Part shown: in pieces, positions 44,810 through 53,677 of the stretch
How positions within the stretch are numbered: position 1 is the stretch's first letter
How the letters are laid out: every line of letters starts with the position of its first letter
NCBI GenBank assembly: GCA_963677395.2
Contig: OY781965.2
Coordinates: forward strand, 2,232,001 to 2,296,000
Length of the DNA stretch: 64,000 nucleotides
Direction of reading: 5' to 3'
DNA from: G963667975 sp963677395
GTDB lineage: Bacteria; Bacteroidota; Bacteroidia; Bacteroidales; G963667975
Notes under the pieces: generated by a model
The model's input: the letters and a program-made list of their open reading frames with translations, nothing else
Told to the model about the DNA's origin: nothing
Databases searched by the model: none
Position numbers and translations under genes: made by a program

Positions 44810-47218
44810 TTAGAATTTCATGTTTAAACCGATCATGAAATTACGACCAGCCTGAGGAAAATAGCCATCATAGGTAACTATTTCACCCCCTTCAATGTCG
44901 CGACCAACCCATGCGTTGGAAATGTATTTTTTATCAAGCAGGTTGTTTACCCCAAAGATAAAATTGAGTTCCGGAAATTTTTTAACATCCAGAGTATAAT
45001 TCATTCTCAGGTTATTCACAAGGTAAGCATCCAGCTTACGGTCGTTACTCGATGTGTTGTCAATGTATTGTTTTCCAACGTATTTTGTTTGAAGTGTGAG
45101 TGTGAAGTTTTTCAGGGCTTCCCAGCTTAAATTACTATTTGCAACTACATTCGGTGAAAATGAGATATCTGTCTTCCCCAATGAACGGGCTGTTGCTACA
45201 TAGTTATCATAGTCGAAAATAGTTTCGGTGAAATCCTGAATTTTGTTTCTGCTTAGTGTTGTATTGAGCTCCCAGTTAATCTTTTTGCAAATTTTCCAGT
45301 TTACGGAAGCTTCGATACCCATGCGGTAGCTTTTCGCAACATTCATCATTACAGGATCGCCCACATCGTTAATATCACCGGTAAGTACCAGTTGGTCTTT
45401 ATAATTCATATAGAACCCATTGATTGCTACTGCAACACTATTGCTGTTGAAATGGTAACCAGCTTCAATGTTTTGTAATCGTTCGGGATTTGGAACAACA
45501 CCGGGGTTTGCATCTACAAAATTGCTGCGGTTAGGCTCGCGGTTGGCAATGGCAAAAGAAGCATAAAACTGGTTTTTATCGTTTAGTTTATAGCTTAAAC
45601 CTGCTTTTGGATTAAAGAAATGATAGCTATGTTCCTGTGTAATTGTACGCAGATTATCATCAATGCCTTCAATGGTATGTTTAATGCCACGGAATTGAAT
45701 GTCGCCATAAAGGCTTAATTTAGAGGTGAGTTTGTAATATGCTTTTGCATAAGCATTCCAGTCGGTTTTTACTCCGGTACTCCGGTACCACTCATAATTG
45801 TTGGGAATTACTCCGGCATACTGCATCCAGATAATATTTCCGAAATGATTACCGTCATACTTATTCCAGCCACCACCAAATGATGCCTGAAGCTTTTTAC
45901 GACTGTCATAGTTTGCCGAAAATGTAGTTCCGTAGAAATCATTATCGAGGTATTTACGTCGAATTAAGTCTGTCTTTTTGAGAGTATCTCCATTATGTGT
46001 GTAGTTAGGAAGACCGTATTTACTGTATTTGGTATCGTCTTTATACTGCTCATAGTAACCATAGCCTTTGGTTAAATGGAGTGCGGCATTTGCATTCCAG
46101 TTCTGATTAAATTCGTGAGAATAATGCAGTTGATAATGATCTTGTTGATAATTATCAGTTTCGTTGTCATAGTAATGCAATTTTCCATAAGCATCGTAAT
46201 ATTTACCGGAAGGATTATATGTACGGTTTGTTTCCAGCAATGAAGAGGGGACTCCCGTCCATGCCTGGTAAGTTTTCTCTTTTCCTGAAAAGGTAATGAA
46301 CTTGAGGATATCTTTTTTTCCGTAGTATCCGGCCGAAAGATAGAATGATTGCAAATCACTGCTGGCACGATCCATGTATCCGTCACTGGAAATGCGGGAA
46401 AGACGGGCATCAATAGCAAATTTTCCACGCATCAAACCGGTTCCGGCCGAAACGGTATTTTTCCAGGTATTGAATGAGCCGTAGCTGTTGTTTACTTCGG
46501 CATAAGGTTCTGCCTTGAGCGATTGTGTCTGAAAATTAATGCTGGCTCCAAAGGCAGCTGCACCGTTGGATGAGGTTCCAACACCACGTTGAATCTGAAG
46601 GTTTTCGACCGAAGAAGCAAAATCAGGCATATTCACAAACCATACACCGTGCGATTCCGCATCATTTACAGGGATTCCATTGGCGGTAACATTGATACGG
46701 GTAATATCTGTGCCACGTACACGAATATTGGTATAACCCACACCTGCGCCGGCATCTGAAGTAACCACTACCGAAGGAGTTGACTCTATCAAATACGGAA
46801 TATCGCGCCCGGTATTTATTGTTGTTAACTCCTTCCGGCTGATATTTTTGAATGTAGTGGGTGTTTCGTCGCTGGCACGGGTTGATGTGATAATTACGGT
46901 TTCCTCCATAATTGTACTACGTTCGAGCTTAATATCTGCTTTTTGATTTTCAGAAGTCAGATTCAGCGTTTCTTCGTACGTTTTATACCCCATGTAGCTT
47001 ACCTTCAGCAGGCAAGTTCCTTTCTTTAAGTTGGAAATGGAGAAGAATCCCTGTTGGTTTGTAGCAACAACTTTGTAGTTGTTTTCAATAGAGACGTGTG
47101 CACCGGGAAGTGTTTCTCCTGATTTTGCATCGCGTACAGTTCCCGAAACCGTTACCTGAGCCCTGAGAACTCCGGGTAGCAGAAGGACTAATGTCCAGAC
47201 AAGAAATTTAAAATTCAT
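44810..47218 (-). CDS. TonB-dependent receptor, probable thiamine-compound importer (TPP-regulated)
   Basis: An 802-residue outer-membrane receptor with signal peptide, carboxypeptidase-like domain (VSGTVRDAKSGETLPGAHVS), plug (IRVRGTDITRINVTANGIPV) and barrel ending FMIGLNMKF. A TPP riboswitch sits directly upstream in its 5' leader, so its expression should fall when TPP is plentiful. The likely job is uptake of thiamine or a related pyrimidine/thiazole compound. The substrate call rests on the riboswitch, not on the barrel sequence. Confidence 0.92.
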   Translation of the reverse strand: MNFKFLVWTLVLLLPGVLRAQVTVSGTVRDAKSGETLPGAHVSIENNYKVVATNQQGFFSISNLKKGTCLLKVSYMGYKTYEETLNLTSENQKADIKLERSTIMEETVIITSTRASDETPTTFKNISRKELTTINTGRDIPYLIESTPSVVVTSDAGAGVGYTNIRVRGTDITRINVTANGIPVNDAESHGVWFVNMPDFASSVENLQIQRGVGTSSNGAAAFGASINFQTQSLKAEPYAEVNNSYGSFNTWKNTVSAGTGLMRGKFAIDARLSRISSDGYMDRASSDLQSFYLSAGYYGKKDILKFITFSGKEKTYQAWTGVPSSLLETNRTYNPSGKYYDAYGKLHYYDNETDNYQQDHYQLHYSHEFNQNWNANAALHLTKGYGYYEQYKDDTKYSKYGLPNYTHNGDTLKKTDLIRRKYLDNDFYGTTFSANYDSRKKLQASFGGGWNKYDGNHFGNIIWMQYAGVIPNNYEWYRSTGVKTDWNAYAKAYYKLTSKLSLYGDIQFRGIKHTIEGIDDNLRTITQEHSYHFFNPKAGLSYKLNDKNQFYASFAIANREPNRSNFVDANPGVVPNPERLQNIEAGYHFNSNSVAVAINGFYMNYKDQLVLTGDINDVGDPVMMNVAKSYRMGIEASVNWKICKKINWELNTTLSRNKIQDFTETIFDYDNYVATARSLGKTDISFSPNVVANSNLSWEALKNFTLTLQTKYVGKQYIDNTSSNDRKLDAYLVNNLRMNYTLDVKKFPELNFIFGVNNLLDKKYISNAWVGRDIEGGEIVTYDGYFPQAGRNFMIGLNMKF

Positions 47219-47291
47219 TTTTGATTAATAATTTTGGTGTTCGACAATCGGATAGCTAAAAAAGGAAAATCTATCCATTGACAATTGTCAA

Positions 47292-47370
47292 CCCTAACTC
47301 CCTACGACGGCATTACCCGTATCAGGTTCAATGGGTATCATCTCAGCCCAAACGACATGGGCACCCCTTT
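47292..47370 (-). promoter_or_regulatory. TPP riboswitch (THI element)
   Basis: On the minus strand all the conserved parts of the TPP aptamer are present in order: GGGGTGCCC, GGGCTGAGATGATACCC, GAACCTGATACGGGTAATGCC and CGTAGGGA. It is placed about 75-150 bases before the receptor start and just after a -7 box. The palindrome TTGACAATTGTCAA (47279-47292) directly downstream may be part of the expression platform. Confidence 0.95.
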
Positions 47371-47384
47371 TTTGAAATGTGCGG

Positions 47385-47392
47385 CAAAGTTA
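47385..47392 (-). promoter_or_regulatory. -7 promoter box upstream of the TPP riboswitch
   Basis: Minus-strand TAACTTTG; transcription would start just before the aptamer. Confidence 0.65.
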
Positions 47393-47560
47393 TAGTGAAA
47401 TATCGGTACAGAGGTTAAAAAATCTGCAAAAAATCAATCATTGATATATAAGTAATTGTTTATGAGGAATAAGGGTAGCTGAAAAGTATGGATAATGAGT
47501 TGTGAGAACAGGAAGGTGAATTAGTGCTTCAGGAAGTGTTCTGAATTTCCTCGTTTAAAT

Positions 47561-47568
47561 TACTTTTG
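47561..47568 (+). promoter_or_regulatory. -7 promoter box of the DUF1697 gene
   Basis: TACTTTTG matches TAnnTTTG, 29 bases before the start codon. The stretch 47393-47560 shows nothing else. Confidence 0.55.
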
Positions 47569-47597
47569 TATAGTGAAATCCAAAATCAATTCACTCT

Positions 47598-48137
47598 ATG
47601 ACAACCTACATATCCCTGCTGAGAGGTATTAATGTGAGCGGACAAAAGAAAGTCCCGATGGCTGAATTGAAAAAGCTGTATGAATCACTCGGATTTCAGG
47701 ATGTACAAACTTATATTCAAAGTGGAAATGTGGTTTTTAAGGCTGAAGAAAATGGAAATTTAGCCCCGTTGATTGAAAAACGTATTCATGAACACTTTGG
47801 GTTTGAGGTTCCTGTACTGATTTTAACTCGGGGCGATCTGGTGCAAATTCTTTCTGAAAATCCATTTGTAATATCGCATTCTATAGATTCTTTGCATGTT
47901 ACGATGTTATCACAAATGCCGGATACTGAGTTGCTATCGCGAGTGACAGCTATTAATTCAGGAAAAGATGAGTATGTGGTTGTTGGGAAAAATATCTATC
48001 TCAATTGTCCGGAAGGTTATGGGCGAACGAAACTGACCAATAATTTTTTTGAATCGAAACTTAAGTGCAAAGCCACCACCCGTAATTGGAAAACCATGCT
48101 GGCTTTGAAAGAGGTTGTATTGCAAGATATTATGTAG
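47598..48137 (+). CDS. DUF1697 family protein
   Basis: A 179-residue cytoplasmic protein of the DUF1697 family. It starts with the typical YISLLRGINVSGQKKVPM and has TYIQSGNVVFKAEE (about 43-56), FEVPVLILTRGDL and a late NCPEGYGRTKLTNNFFESKL segment. Function unknown. It stands alone with its own promoter, just before the AT-rich island. Confidence 0.88.
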   Translation: MTTYISLLRGINVSGQKKVPMAELKKLYESLGFQDVQTYIQSGNVVFKAEENGNLAPLIEKRIHEHFGFEVPVLILTRGDLVQILSENPFVISHSIDSLHVTMLSQMPDTELLSRVTAINSGKDEYVVVGKNIYLNCPEGYGRTKLTNNFFESKLKCKATTRNWKTMLALKEVVLQDIM

Positions 48138-48251
48138 TTTTATGGGATATTCTAATATATTGTACTATCATCATTTTTGTTGTTAGGGCAATAATTTATT
48201 ACTTTAGCACATTAGATGTTTTACAGATATTGACAATATAACATACAGAAA

Positions 48252-49268
48252 ATGAATTGGGAAAAAAAGGAAATATTATTGGATGATGGAAATAAAGCTT
48301 TTGCGCAAGCTCCTGTAATAATTTCCGCAAGTCGTTCAACTGATATTCCGGCTTTTTATGCAGATTGGTTAGTTGAGCGATGGAAAAAAGGCTATGTGAA
48401 ATGGAAAAACCCTTTTAATGGAGTTCCACTTTATGTTAGTTTTGAAAAGGTACGTTTTATTGTTTTCTGGACTAAAAATCCAAATAAAATTATTAAGTAT
48501 TTAGATTATTTTGATGATAAAAATATCAACTACTATTTTCAATACACACTAAATGATTATGTTGCAGAAAAACTTGAACCCAATGTTCCTGCTGTTAATG
48601 AAAGAATTGAAACATTTATTGAGCTTTCTGAAAAAATTGGAAAAGGAAAAGTTATTTGGAGAAATGATCCATTAATTTTAACTGATAAAATAGGTGTAGA
48701 TGAATTATTACGCAAAGCTGAAAATATTGGTAATCAATTAAAAAATTATACAGAAAAAATGGTTTTTAGTTTTGCTGATATTAAGGTATATAAAAAAGTG
48801 CAAAATAACTTATGTAAAAACTCAATATGTTATCATGAATTCAACGAAAGATTGATGAATGAATTTGCAGCAGGACTCCAACAATTAAATAAAACATGGA
48901 ATTTTGAAATAGGAACATGTGCTGAAAAAATAGAATTAAATAATTATGAAATTATTCATAATAAATGTATTGATGATGAATTGATTGTTAAATTGATTTA
49001 TGATAAGGATGAGAATTTACTTAAATTCTTAGGATATGTTGCATATAAAACTCAAAGTGGTGAAATAAAAATTAAAAATACAAAAAACAACAAGGACAAA
49101 GGACAACGTGAATTTTGTGGTTGCATTTTTAGCAAAGATATTGGAGAGTACAACACATGCCCACATCTTTGTGAATATTGTTATGCAAATGCATCAAAAG
49201 AAATTGCTCTTGCTAACTGGGAAAAACATTTAAAAGAACCAACTAACGAAATGATTAAAGGAGAATAA
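48252..49268 (+). CDS. DUF1848 family protein with C-terminal Cys cluster (island gene 1)
   Basis: A 338-residue protein of the DUF1848 family. Early motif APVIISASRSTDIPAF, then KNPFNGVPLYVSFEKV and a barrel-like middle (FVFWTKNP form, YYFQYTLNDY, WRNDPLIL). At the end are closely set Cys: CGCIFSKDIG and TCPHLCEYCYAN (about 296-322), able to bind an Fe-S cluster. The Cys set is at the C-terminus, unlike normal radical-SAM enzymes, but the barrel may still be related. Function unproven. It starts a four-gene AT-rich operon, with 3 bases to the helicase gene. Confidence 0.8.
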   Translation: MNWEKKEILLDDGNKAFAQAPVIISASRSTDIPAFYADWLVERWKKGYVKWKNPFNGVPLYVSFEKVRFIVFWTKNPNKIIKYLDYFDDKNINYYFQYTLNDYVAEKLEPNVPAVNERIETFIELSEKIGKGKVIWRNDPLILTDKIGVDELLRKAENIGNQLKNYTEKMVFSFADIKVYKKVQNNLCKNSICYHEFNERLMNEFAAGLQQLNKTWNFEIGTCAEKIELNNYEIIHNKCIDDELIVKLIYDKDENLLKFLGYVAYKTQSGEIKIKNTKNNKDKGQREFCGCIFSKDIGEYNTCPHLCEYCYANASKEIALANWEKHLKEPTNEMIKGE

Positions 49269-49271
49269 AAT

Positions 49272-50375
49272 ATGGCTGAATATTATTTTAGACTTCCAAC
49301 TTTATTGGAATTAACAGACCCACAACAAGTAGCTATAAATGAGCCACGTTCAATTGCTTTATCAGGTGGGCCAGGTACAGGGAAAAGTGTAGTTTCAATT
49401 TATAGACATTTAGAACGAACAAAAAATAATAAAGGCAGCCTTTTATTGACATATACTACAACATTAAAAATGTATTTAGCCAAATGCTGTGAAAAAGAAA
49501 GTGCTATTGCCGCCAAAAATGTAAATACATCTTTAAGAGGTAAGCCTCGAAATAATTTGCATTTTAAAGAAGTTATTATTGATGAAGCACAAGATTTACC
49601 TATAAACTATTATGAAGATTTGAAAGAAATTATTAAAGTATCTTATGGTGCAGACGATTCTCAAATACTTTATCCTGAAAATTGTTCATATCAAAGTGAT
49701 TTGAAAAAACTATTTTCAGAAAATATTCAATGTGTGCTTGATAAAAATTATAGAAGTACTCAAAGAATAATGCAGTTCGCAAAGATTGCATTTAATGAAG
49801 CTTATATACCACCGTATACAATATCAAATTTGGCAAGTAATATTGGAGAATTACCAGTAATGTTAATCTCTGGACGAAATAACTATATTGAGAACGAGAG
49901 AAGATTTGAAACATCTAATCCAAAACAGGATTCCTCAATTTTAAAAATAATCCAAGATTTAAACTCAGATACTCATAATATTGCAATACTTGTTCCATGG
50001 AAAAGAGATGCAATTTATTTTGAAGAAATTATAAAAAGCAAAATTAGAGATTATAGCATATATTATGATGACGATAACCGATTTCCAGATGGTGCAGAAA
50101 CAATTAAAAACATACATATTACAACTTTTAAATCAGCAAAGGGTTTAGAATTCGATACTGTTATAATTCCTAATTTTGATAATTTATTGAATAGAGTACC
50201 AATTAAAATTAAAGTACAAACTGAAAAAAATGGAGAAAAAATTGAAGAAGAAAAAATCAGATGTTCATGGAAAGATTTATATGTCGCAGTCACCCGTGCA
50301 AGAAGTAATCTTTATTTGATTACGAACAATGATATGCCTTTTCTTAATTCAATAACCGATAAACAACGATTATAA
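49272..50375 (+). CDS. minimal UvrD-like SF1 helicase (island gene 2)
   Basis: A 367-residue ATPase with all core helicase motifs: I SGGPGTGKS, II VIIDEAQDLP, III near GADDSQILY, IV LDKNYRST, V TFKSAKGLEFDTVIIP and VI LYVAVTRARSN. It is about half the size of UvrD/Rep and lacks their inserted domains, so it may work only as a DNA-stimulated ATPase or with the next gene's product. Its stop codon overlaps the next start by one base, a sign of coupled synthesis. Confidence 0.87.
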   Translation: MAEYYFRLPTLLELTDPQQVAINEPRSIALSGGPGTGKSVVSIYRHLERTKNNKGSLLLTYTTTLKMYLAKCCEKESAIAAKNVNTSLRGKPRNNLHFKEVIIDEAQDLPINYYEDLKEIIKVSYGADDSQILYPENCSYQSDLKKLFSENIQCVLDKNYRSTQRIMQFAKIAFNEAYIPPYTISNLASNIGELPVMLISGRNNYIENERRFETSNPKQDSSILKIIQDLNSDTHNIAILVPWKRDAIYFEEIIKSKIRDYSIYYDDDNRFPDGAETIKNIHITTFKSAKGLEFDTVIIPNFDNLLNRVPIKIKVQTEKNGEKIEEEKIRCSWKDLYVAVTRARSNLYLITNNDMPFLNSITDKQRL

Positions 50376-52048
50376 TGGAAACAAAATTTTATCTTCCGAT
50401 AAGTTCAAAATGTTTAGCTCATTATTTTGGCAATGCTTGCATAATGCCAAGCAGATACTTTTCAAATAAACCGAATGATATACAGAACAAATTTGAAGAT
50501 TTTTTATTAATAACGAAATCAATAGGCACAAAGGAGACAGATTGTTGTCTTGAACTGGTTTTTACAAAAAATGAAATAGCTAACTTAATAGACATAAAAC
50601 AAGGATTTTATCTTTACAGTAAACCTCTTCCTATTTCTAGAGTTAAATCAGTTTTATTTTCTGATAAAAATCAAATGGAACAAACAATAGTAAACATTTC
50701 TATGAGTACTGCTTTTGTTCCAAAGGAATTGATTAAAGTAGTTCCCAAATTTGATTCCGTTGAAACAAATAAATTAGAAAAACCCGTTATAAAAGAAGGG
50801 CTAAAAAATTGGGCAATAGAAATTAGAAAATATAATAGCTTCTTAGGTGGTTTTGCTTTGATGCGTTTAGCTGGTGAGGAATACATGAATTATTCCGAAA
50901 ACTATTTTTCGGCACTAGCTTTTTTTAATGAAGTAATAAAAAGCGAGCTTCTTGTTAACGGTAAAGCTATAAATGAAAAGGTTTCTGATGCTTTTACTGG
51001 CAAAGGTTTTTTTGAAAAACTATATCCAATTATAAATAAGAGTGTTGATGAAAATGATCTAAACTTAATTGCAAAAGAAGAAAAGCAAATTATCATTAAA
51101 GATAAAATTACAAGAATAGTTGAGTTAAATAGTCTTGAAAAAGCTACATTCATAGTTGCAGTTTTAAATACTTTTGGTGTTGGAGATGAAGCAAAAAAGA
51201 AAAAAATTGACGGTTTAATTTTGTCTAACTTCAAATCAGAAATAAAGCCGGACAAATCAGAAGTAGTTGCATTGTGTTATGGTTTAAATAAGGGATACTC
51301 TGTTTTTTCAAATAAATATAAATCAGGGAATAATGAAAAGATTGTCAAATTTCAATTAAATAGTCAGGTTGATTATTACACTATTGAAAGCTTATTTCAG
51401 TTTGTTTTTAATAACTCAAAAACTGAGGGTTTCCCATACATTGATAATTGGTGTCCTAAATCTAATGATAGAATATCTGCTAGAAAGAAATCAGATTATC
51501 AAGTATTGGATGTTCTTGTAATTGGTAAAAAAAAACCGAAAGTTTTTTCACAAGAATATTTGGCAAGCTTACTTCAACGTTTTTTTCAGAAAGAAACTGA
51601 GATCGTTTTTAGAGATTTTATAGAAAAATTAAGAGCTACAATATACAACGACACCAAGGAAGAAATGGTGGATGAAATATCTTTTAAAGACGAAGAAATT
51701 ATGAAATTGCGGAAAGAGCTGGAAAAGTTAAATATAATAGAATATGAGATAAATAGATTAAAGACGGAAAACACAAATCTAAAAAACCAATATAAAGAAA
51801 CTTCATATAATACTTCAAAAAATGAAAATAATTTAAGTTCAGTAGTAAAAGAACCCTCAGTTAATACTTTAACACAATCAGAAAAGATTAAAATTGCACA
51901 AGAGATTTTTGAATATCAAGCAATGACAGTAAAAACTCTTGAAAAAAAAGCAACTGAAAGGGGGCTAAGTGTAAAGGGGTTTAAAAAAGAAGAGATTATT
52001 GTTCAGTTAATTTCAACAAAGAGTAACTCATTATTTGAAAATAAATAA
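50375..52048 (+). CDS. large protein with coiled coil and SAP-like end, unknown (island gene 3)
   Basis: A 557-residue protein I do not recognise. Residues 1-440 are a mixed alpha/beta part starting FYLPISSKCLAHYFGNACI and containing FLGGFALMRLAGEEYMNYSE. About 425-480 is a coiled coil (EIMKLRKELEKLNIIEYEIN). The last 50 residues read TVKTLEKKATERGLSVKGFK then KEEIIVQLI, which resembles a SAP DNA-binding motif. Its start overlaps the helicase stop, so it is likely the helicase's partner. A DNA-recognition role is inferred. Confidence 0.75.
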   Translation: METKFYLPISSKCLAHYFGNACIMPSRYFSNKPNDIQNKFEDFLLITKSIGTKETDCCLELVFTKNEIANLIDIKQGFYLYSKPLPISRVKSVLFSDKNQMEQTIVNISMSTAFVPKELIKVVPKFDSVETNKLEKPVIKEGLKNWAIEIRKYNSFLGGFALMRLAGEEYMNYSENYFSALAFFNEVIKSELLVNGKAINEKVSDAFTGKGFFEKLYPIINKSVDENDLNLIAKEEKQIIIKDKITRIVELNSLEKATFIVAVLNTFGVGDEAKKKKIDGLILSNFKSEIKPDKSEVVALCYGLNKGYSVFSNKYKSGNNEKIVKFQLNSQVDYYTIESLFQFVFNNSKTEGFPYIDNWCPKSNDRISARKKSDYQVLDVLVIGKKKPKVFSQEYLASLLQRFFQKETEIVFRDFIEKLRATIYNDTKEEMVDEISFKDEEIMKLRKELEKLNIIEYEINRLKTENTNLKNQYKETSYNTSKNENNLSSVVKEPSVNTLTQSEKIKIAQEIFEYQAMTVKTLEKKATERGLSVKGFKKEEIIVQLISTKSNSLFENK

Positions 52049-52058
52049 AATATAAGTA

Positions 52059-53606
52059 ATGACTTTGTTTGAAAAACTATTTACAATTGCAGACTCTGCC
52101 GATTCATTGGATTCTTTTCTCAGTGAAAGTATGCAATCTGTTAATGATTTTTACAATTCGGAATATATCAGTGTTTTAGATTCAAGAGATTCAATTGAAC
52201 GATTTATTTTATTTAAATCTAACATCATTGAGCAACTTGATTATAAAAAAAGCTACAACAAAGCTTTTATTTCAATTCTACTTGATTTTTGTGAAAGGTA
52301 TAATTTCATTTCTGCTACCCCAAGAATTTATTCTGTTCTTGAACAAAATGACATAAATATTGGCCATCGTCTTCAAGCAGCATTATTATTTCTTTATAAT
52401 ATTGATAGCATTCCTACTCTTGTTGGTCGGTTTGACTTAATTTGTCAAAAACTTCAAACGTCTATAGAACTTGAAGAGGATAACGATAGGAAAGCAGTTT
52501 CAACATTTTTGAACTATTTTTCAATAATAATCCGAGATACTCAACCTCATGTTCAATATGCATTAGAAGTTAAATCAAAAATAGAATATTCTCTTTCAAA
52601 CAACCTTTTTCCATTCCTCAATAGTGAGGCTATTGTCAAAGCTTTACAAATTAATTTAAATAATGCTGAGTTAGCCTTTGAGCAAATTCAATCAATTATT
52701 GATTATTTGCTTGATAAAACAGGCTTTATTAGGCCTGTTTTTGAAGAGGAGGAAAGTGTTGTATTGATTGAAAATGATACAGAATACTCAAAAATTCTTA
52801 ATAGTACGGCTAAAACATTTAAATCTGTACGGAAAATATCTGTAAATAAAATCAATGGAATACCGGAAAAGGACGAAGTTTATAATTCTTTGGGGCGTGG
52901 TGTTGCAATATTAGAGAGTGAATCTCAGATGTATTCTTACATGAATAGCTTTGGAAGTTCCCACCATGCAAAAATGCTTTCAGCATTAGATAAAATTTCA
53001 TTTGATGAAATAGACAATGATTTGGAAATATTTGACTGGAGTTGTGGTCAAGGTCTTGCAAGCATGGTTTTTTATGAATACATGCAAAACAAGTCAATTA
53101 GTATGAGTATAAAAAGTGTAACACTAATTGAGCCTTCTAATATTTGTTTGAAGCGAGCTGCATTGCATGTCAATCACTTTGACAAAGCCTGCGTTATTCG
53201 GACAGTATGTAAAGACATTGATTCATTGAAAAACAATGATGTTAAAAGCAGTCAGAACAATATTAAAATTCATTTCTTTTCAAATATTTTAGACGTTGAC
53301 GATTTTTCGATTACCAATCTAATTGGATTAATTGAAAATACACAAAAAGGTTTAAGCTATTTTGTTTGTGTAAGCCCTTATATTACAGACACTAAAGCCG
53401 ACAGAGTTGATAGCTTTAGCAGACACTTCAGTCAATTTGACACCTATGAATTATTAGGTGAAAAAACTACTGGTGGCAGACTGGATGATGAATACTGGAA
53501 TTGTAATAACAAATACAAAGATTGCATGTGTTCATCTCATCCTCACACTTGTAATGGGAAAAACAAATGGACAAGAGTAATTAGAGTATTTAAAATAAGA
53601 TTATAG
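52059..53606 (+). CDS. methyltransferase-like protein (island gene 4)
   Basis: A 515-residue protein. The N-terminal 280 residues are helical with no family signature. About 325-470 looks like a SAM-dependent methyltransferase: motif I IFDWSCGQGLAS, acidic strand-2 end SVTLIEPSN, and HFFSNILDVDDF as motif II. The end has clustered Cys/His (CNNKYKDCMCSSHPHTC). There is no clear DNA-methylase NPPY motif, so the target may be RNA, protein or small molecule, or the fold may only bind SAM. It is the last gene of the island operon, followed by a strong terminator. Confidence 0.75.
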   Translation: MTLFEKLFTIADSADSLDSFLSESMQSVNDFYNSEYISVLDSRDSIERFILFKSNIIEQLDYKKSYNKAFISILLDFCERYNFISATPRIYSVLEQNDINIGHRLQAALLFLYNIDSIPTLVGRFDLICQKLQTSIELEEDNDRKAVSTFLNYFSIIIRDTQPHVQYALEVKSKIEYSLSNNLFPFLNSEAIVKALQINLNNAELAFEQIQSIIDYLLDKTGFIRPVFEEEESVVLIENDTEYSKILNSTAKTFKSVRKISVNKINGIPEKDEVYNSLGRGVAILESESQMYSYMNSFGSSHHAKMLSALDKISFDEIDNDLEIFDWSCGQGLASMVFYEYMQNKSISMSIKSVTLIEPSNICLKRAALHVNHFDKACVIRTVCKDIDSLKNNDVKSSQNNIKIHFFSNILDVDDFSITNLIGLIENTQKGLSYFVCVSPYITDTKADRVDSFSRHFSQFDTYELLGEKTTGGRLDDEYWNCNNKYKDCMCSSHPHTCNGKNKWTRVIRVFKIRL

Positions 53607-53617
53607 AATTAATGTTA

Positions 53618-53649
53618 AAACCCTCGATTTTACTAGAAGTCGAGGGTTT
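53618..53649. terminator. strong bidirectional terminator at island end
   Basis: Perfect 10-bp stem AAACCCTCGA (53618-53627) with TCGAGGGTTT (53640-53649). It serves the island operon and the convergent PLP enzyme gene. Confidence 0.85.
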
Positions 53650-53677
53650 GATTTATTCAAGTTTAGCTAAATACTTC

